This document shows positions 60,841 through 64,000 of a stretch of DNA of 64,000 nucleotides, one piece after another (the first letter of the stretch is position 1; the number at the start of each line of letters is the position of its first letter). The stretch covers positions 62,001 through 126,000 of the forward strand of contig JBEEOW010000003.1 in NCBI GenBank assembly GCA_041191405.1. Reading direction: 5' to 3'. This stretch comes from JBEEOW01 sp041191405. Lineage in GTDB: Bacteria > Bacteroidota > Bacteroidia > Cytophagales > UBA9547. The notes beneath the pieces were generated by a model. That model had not been told where the DNA came from. It did no database searches and was given only the letters and a program-made list of their open reading frames with translations. Made by a program: the position numbers and the translations under genes.

Positions 60841-61665
60841 ATGTCAGTAAGAAAAATAAGACCTGTAACGCCTGGTCAAAGATTTAGAACAGCAGCTGTT
60901 TTCAGTGACATAACAAAGTCAACTCCTGAAAAGTCTTTGTTGTCATCTAAAAGAAATACAGGTGGTAGAAATAATGATGGACGTAGGTCTATGCGTTATA
61001 TTGGTGGTGGTCACAAACAAAACTACCGTATAATTGATTTTAAAAGGGATAAAAGAAATATTCCTGGTGTAGTAAATGCAATTGAATACGATCCAAACCG
61101 TACTGCTAGAATAGCTTTAATATTCTATGTTGATGGTGAAAAAAGATATATTCTTGCTCCAAAAGGTTTAACAGTAGGAACTAAAATTTTAGCAGGATCA
61201 GGTGTTGCACCTGAGGTTGGAAATGCTCTTCCATTATCTGATATTCCATTGGGTACTATCATCCACAATATTGAGTTAAAGCCAGGTAAAGGAGCTTCTA
61301 TGGCTCGTAGTGCAGGTACATATGCTCAATTAGTAGGTAGAGATGGAATTTATACTTCTGTTAAATTACCTTCTGGTGAGATGCGTTTAGTTTTATCTGA
61401 ATGTTATGCAACTGTAGGTTCTGTATCAAACTCTGATCACATGAATACTCAATTGGGTAAAGCAGGTAGAAAAAGATGGTTGGGAGTTCGTCCAAGAACT
61501 CGTGGTACTGCTATGAACCCTGTTGATCACCCTATGGGAGGTGGTGAAGGTAAGTCATCAGGAGGTCAACCTCGTTCACGTAATGGAGTTTACTCGAAAG
61601 GTCTTAAAACTAGAAGCCCTAGAAAGTACTCTGATAATCTCATTATTAGCAAGAGAAAAAAGTAA
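60841..61665 (+). CDS. rplB: Ribosomal protein L2
   Basis: A 274-residue core protein of the peptidyl transferase region. RNNDGRRSMRYIGGGHKQNY, KPGKGASMARSAGTYAQLVG and the conserved C-terminal MNPVDHPMGGGEGKSSGG are present, including the key histidine. rpsS follows after 7 bases. Confidence 0.99.
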   Translation: MSVRKIRPVTPGQRFRTAAVFSDITKSTPEKSLLSSKRNTGGRNNDGRRSMRYIGGGHKQNYRIIDFKRDKRNIPGVVNAIEYDPNRTARIALIFYVDGEKRYILAPKGLTVGTKILAGSGVAPEVGNALPLSDIPLGTIIHNIELKPGKGASMARSAGTYAQLVGRDGIYTSVKLPSGEMRLVLSECYATVGSVSNSDHMNTQLGKAGRKRWLGVRPRTRGTAMNPVDHPMGGGEGKSSGGQPRSRNGVYSKGLKTRSPRKYSDNLIISKRKK

Positions 61666-61672
61666 TTAAACT

Positions 61673-61939
61673 ATGGCTCGTTCCTTAAAAAAAGGTCCTT
61701 ATATAGATTATCGCCTTGAAAATAAAGTATTGGCGTTAAATGATTCAGGAAAGAAGACCGTGATTAAAACTTGGTCTCGTAGATCAATGATTTCTCCTGA
61801 TTTCGTTGGTAACACTTTAGCTGTGCATAACGGTAACAAGTTTATACCTGTGTATGTAACAGAAAACATGGTGGGGCATAAACTTGGTGAATTTGCTCCT
61901 ACTCGTAACTTTAGAGGTCACGCCGCTAAGAAAAAATAA
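61673..61939 (+). CDS. rpsS: Ribosomal protein S19
   Basis: An 88-residue 30S head protein; MARSLKKGPYIDYRLENKV, TWSRRSMISPDFVGNTLAVH and GHKLGEFAPTRNFRGH are diagnostic. rplV follows after 7 bases. Confidence 0.98.
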   Translation: MARSLKKGPYIDYRLENKVLALNDSGKKTVIKTWSRRSMISPDFVGNTLAVHNGNKFIPVYVTENMVGHKLGEFAPTRNFRGHAAKKK

Positions 61940-61946
61940 TTGGTAG

Positions 61947-62309
61947 ATGGAAGCAATAGCTAAATTAAGTAATGTTCCTACTTCACCACGTAAAATGAGA
62001 TTAGTTGTTGATCTTATTCGTGGAAAGAAAGTAAATGTAGCTCTAAGTATTCTTAAATTCGAACCAAAGGATGGTGCTAAAAAAGTTTCAAAATTGCTTT
62101 TATCAGCAGTTGCGAACTGGGAGCAAAAAAATCCAGATTTGAAATTAGAAGAAGCTGACTTGTTTGTAAAAACAGTTTTTGTTGATTGTGGTCGTATGTT
62201 GAAACGTTTAAGACCTGCCCCTCAAGGTAGAGCTCACCGTATTCGCAAACGTTCTAACCATGTCACTATAGTAGTTGACTCGTATAATTTAGTTCAAACT
62301 CAAGATTAA
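61947..62309 (+). CDS. rplV: Ribosomal protein L22
   Basis: A 120-residue tunnel protein. SPRKMRLVVDLIRGKKVN and the hairpin region CGRMLKRLRPAPQGRAHRIR are conserved. rpsC follows after 12 bases. Confidence 0.97.
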   Translation: MEAIAKLSNVPTSPRKMRLVVDLIRGKKVNVALSILKFEPKDGAKKVSKLLLSAVANWEQKNPDLKLEEADLFVKTVFVDCGRMLKRLRPAPQGRAHRIRKRSNHVTIVVDSYNLVQTQD

Positions 62310-62321
62310 TCTATATATATA

Positions 62322-63059
62322 ATGGGAACTAAAGTAAATCCTATTGGTTTTAGACTTGGCATCGTAAGAGGATGGGACTCTAGTTGGTATGGTGGTAAAA
62401 CATTCGCATCAAAACTAGTTGAAGACGAAAAAATCAGAAGATATATACACGCTCGTATTCCAAAAGGCGGTATTTCTAAAATAGTAATTGAGCGTACGCT
62501 TAAAAGAATAACTTTAACTATCAACACGGCTCGACCAGGTGTAGTTATTGGTAAAGGTGGAGGAGAAGTTGATAACATCAAAGAAGAGTTAAAAAAATTA
62601 ACTGACAAAGATGTTCATATCAATATCTACGAAATTAAACGCCCTGAATTAGATGCTAAATTGGTAGGAGATTCAATCGCTCAACAATTAGAAGCACGTA
62701 TCTCTTTCAGAAGAGCAATGAAACAAGCAATTGCAGGTACAATGAGAGTAGGATCTCAAGGTATCAAAGTTAAAGTATCAGGTCGTTTAGGAGGTGCAGA
62801 GATGGCACGTTCTGAGCAGTATAAAGAAGGAAGAATTCCTCTTCATACTTTAAGAGCTGATATTGACTATGCAATTTCAGAAGCACTTACTGTTTATGGT
62901 AAAATTGGTGTAAAGGTTTGGATTTTCAAAGGTGAAGTTTTAGGAAAAAGAGACTTATCTCCAAATGTAGGAGTAGCAGCTTCTTCTGAAAATTCTTCTT
63001 CTAAGAAAGGTTTTAATAACAATAGACCTGACGGACCTAAGAGAAAAAAACGCCAGTAA
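62322..63059 (+). CDS. rpsC: Ribosomal protein S3
   Basis: A 245-residue protein at the mRNA entry. MGTKVNPIGFRLGIVRGWDS, the KH motif VIGKGGGEVDNIKEEL and the C-terminal domain SGRLGGAEMARSEQYKEG are typical. The basic tail after residue 220 (SSSKKGFNNNRPDGPKRKKR) is lineage-specific. rplP follows after 18 bases. Confidence 0.98.
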   Translation: MGTKVNPIGFRLGIVRGWDSSWYGGKTFASKLVEDEKIRRYIHARIPKGGISKIVIERTLKRITLTINTARPGVVIGKGGGEVDNIKEELKKLTDKDVHINIYEIKRPELDAKLVGDSIAQQLEARISFRRAMKQAIAGTMRVGSQGIKVKVSGRLGGAEMARSEQYKEGRIPLHTLRADIDYAISEALTVYGKIGVKVWIFKGEVLGKRDLSPNVGVAASSENSSSKKGFNNNRPDGPKRKKRQ

Positions 63060-63077
63060 CAATTAAAACAAAGAAAC

Positions 63078-63500
63078 ATGTTACAGCCAAGAAGAACCAA
63101 ATTTAGAAAAATGCAAAAAGGAAGGATCAAGGGTTTAGCTACTCGTGGTCACGAAATCTCTTTCGGAGAATTTGCAATTAAGTCAATGGAGCCAGGTTTT
63201 ATCACAGCTCGCCAATTAGAATCAGCTCGTGTAGCTTGTTCTAGAGGAATGAAACGTGAAGGTCAAATGTGGATCCGTATTTTCCCTGACAAACCTATTA
63301 CTAAAAAACCTGCAGAGGTTCGTATGGGTAAAGGTAAAGGTGCACCTGAGTATTGGGTGGCAGTTGTTAAACCAGGAACTATTCTGTTTGAATCAGGAGG
63401 AGTAACTTTAGAAGTTGCAAAGGAATCTTTAAGATTAGCTTCGCAAAAACTTCCTCTTAAAACAAAATTTGTAGTTCGTAGAGATATAGCTTTAGTATAA
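63078..63500 (+). CDS. rplP: Ribosomal protein L16
   Basis: A 140-residue protein that helps place the acceptor end of A-site tRNA. MLQPRRTKFRKMQKGRIKG, RQLESARVACSRGMKREGQM and PAEVRMGKGKGAPEYWVAVV match. rpmC follows after 2 bases. Confidence 0.98.
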   Translation: MLQPRRTKFRKMQKGRIKGLATRGHEISFGEFAIKSMEPGFITARQLESARVACSRGMKREGQMWIRIFPDKPITKKPAEVRMGKGKGAPEYWVAVVKPGTILFESGGVTLEVAKESLRLASQKLPLKTKFVVRRDIALV

Positions 63501-63502
63501 TT

Positions 63503-63685
63503 ATGAAGTCTACAGACCTAAGAGCTCTTTCAGTAGAAGAGATAAAAAGTAAAATTGCAGAAAATGAGCAATTAGTTGATAAACTAAAATTCGCTCATGC
63601 AGTTTCTCCAATTGAAAATCCTATGAAAATCAGGACTACAAAACGCCTGATTGCTAGATTTAAAACCGAATTATCTTCAAGATAA
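63503..63685 (+). CDS. rpmC: Ribosomal protein L29
   Basis: A 60-residue two-helix protein near the tunnel exit: MKSTDLRALSVEEIKSKIAE and ENPMKIRTTKRLIARFKTEL. Standard position between rplP and rpsQ. Confidence 0.94.
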   Translation: MKSTDLRALSVEEIKSKIAENEQLVDKLKFAHAVSPIENPMKIRTTKRLIARFKTELSSR

Positions 63686-63702
63686 TTTAATAAAATTCTG
63701 AG

Positions 63703-63960
63703 ATGGAATCTAGAAATTTAAGAAAAGAAAGAACTGGACGTGTATTAAGCAACAAGATGGAGAAATCCATAACTATTGCTGTTGAGCGTAAAGTGAAACA
63801 TCCCATTTATGGCAAGTTCTTAAAGAAAACTACCAAATTAATGGCGCATGATGAGAAAAACGAGTGTAACATTGGTGACATCGTTAAAATAATGGAGACT
63901 CGTCCACTTAGTAAAAATAAGCGTTGGAGATTGATTGAAATTATTGAAAAAGCTAAGTAA
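63703..63960 (+). CDS. rpsQ: Ribosomal protein S17
   Basis: An 85-residue OB-fold 16S rRNA-binding protein: RKERTGRVLSNKMEKSITIA, HPIYGKFLKKTTKLMAHDE and METRPLSKNKRWRLIEI are conserved. Two bases separate its stop from the rplN start. Confidence 0.97.
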   Translation: MESRNLRKERTGRVLSNKMEKSITIAVERKVKHPIYGKFLKKTTKLMAHDEKNECNIGDIVKIMETRPLSKNKRWRLIEIIEKAK

Positions 63961-63962
63961 TT

Positions 63963-64000
63963 ATGATAATTCAAGAATCAAGATTAAACGTAGCTGACAA
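63963..64000 (+). CDS. rplN: Ribosomal protein L14, first codons only
   Basis: The window ends after 12 full codons, MIIQESRLNVAD, which match the L14 N-terminus (MIQQESRLxVADNSGA). The position after rpsQ is as expected. Partial at the right edge. Confidence 0.9.
   Translation, partial: MIIQESRLNVAD

Overview
The window is chromosomal DNA of a low-GC member of the Bacteroidota. Signs of this are a PorZ-like protein with a type IX secretion C-terminal domain, promoters of the Bacteroidota type (TTG, about 19 bases, then TAnnTTTG), very few Shine-Dalgarno sites, a short ATP synthase epsilon subunit encoded with beta alone, and an ISAon1-type transposase. I cannot place it below phylum with confidence.

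From 1 to 42 kb the content is mixed housekeeping and envelope genes. uvrA (806-3646) and comF are followed on the minus strand by an Hpt protein, a beta-barrel-like protein and an iron-uptake run feoA-feoB-osmC-rlmH. A pterin dehydratase gene interrupted at its 3' end by a REP-like element, a secreted hypothetical and hemH follow. 11.7-15.5 kb is an accessory block of polytopic membrane proteins (two GT-C-like glycosyltransferases and two partners). Then come recO-porZ, a conserved hypothetical, a recJ gene fused in frame to a YraN-type nuclease domain, the dabA-dabB bicarbonate accumulation pair, a lipoprotein, a large soluble PAS histidine kinase, another lipoprotein, proS, a thioredoxin-like protein, a damaged ISAon1-type insertion sequence flanked by two truncated genes, atpD-atpC, a membrane histidine kinase and hemA.

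From 42.2 kb to the right edge lies the translation and transcription core, all on the plus strand: tRNA-Tyr, tRNA-Gly, tRNA-Thr, tuf, tRNA-Trp, secE, nusG, rplK, rplA, rplJ, rplL, rpoB, rpoC, a DUF3467 gene, rpsL, rpsG, fusA, rpsJ, then rplC, rplD, rplW, rplB, rpsS, rplV, rpsC, rplP, rpmC, rpsQ and the first codons of rplN. Promoters and terminators divide it into a tRNA-tuf unit, a tRNA-Trp-to-rpoC unit with hairpins before rpoB and rpoC, an rpsL-to-rpsJ unit, and a separate unit starting at rplC.

The most unusual points are: a frameshift at the end of the OsmC gene that coincides with a perfect 19-base inverted repeat and looks like a template-switch mutation; a REP-like palindromic repeat present twice with compensatory stem changes, one copy sitting inside a duplicated 3' end of the pterin dehydratase gene; the RecJ-YraN fusion; a three-hairpin intergenic element near 11.55 kb; and an insertion sequence whose two flanks belong to different decapitated genes. 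I found no CRISPR array, prophage or clearly new multi-gene system.
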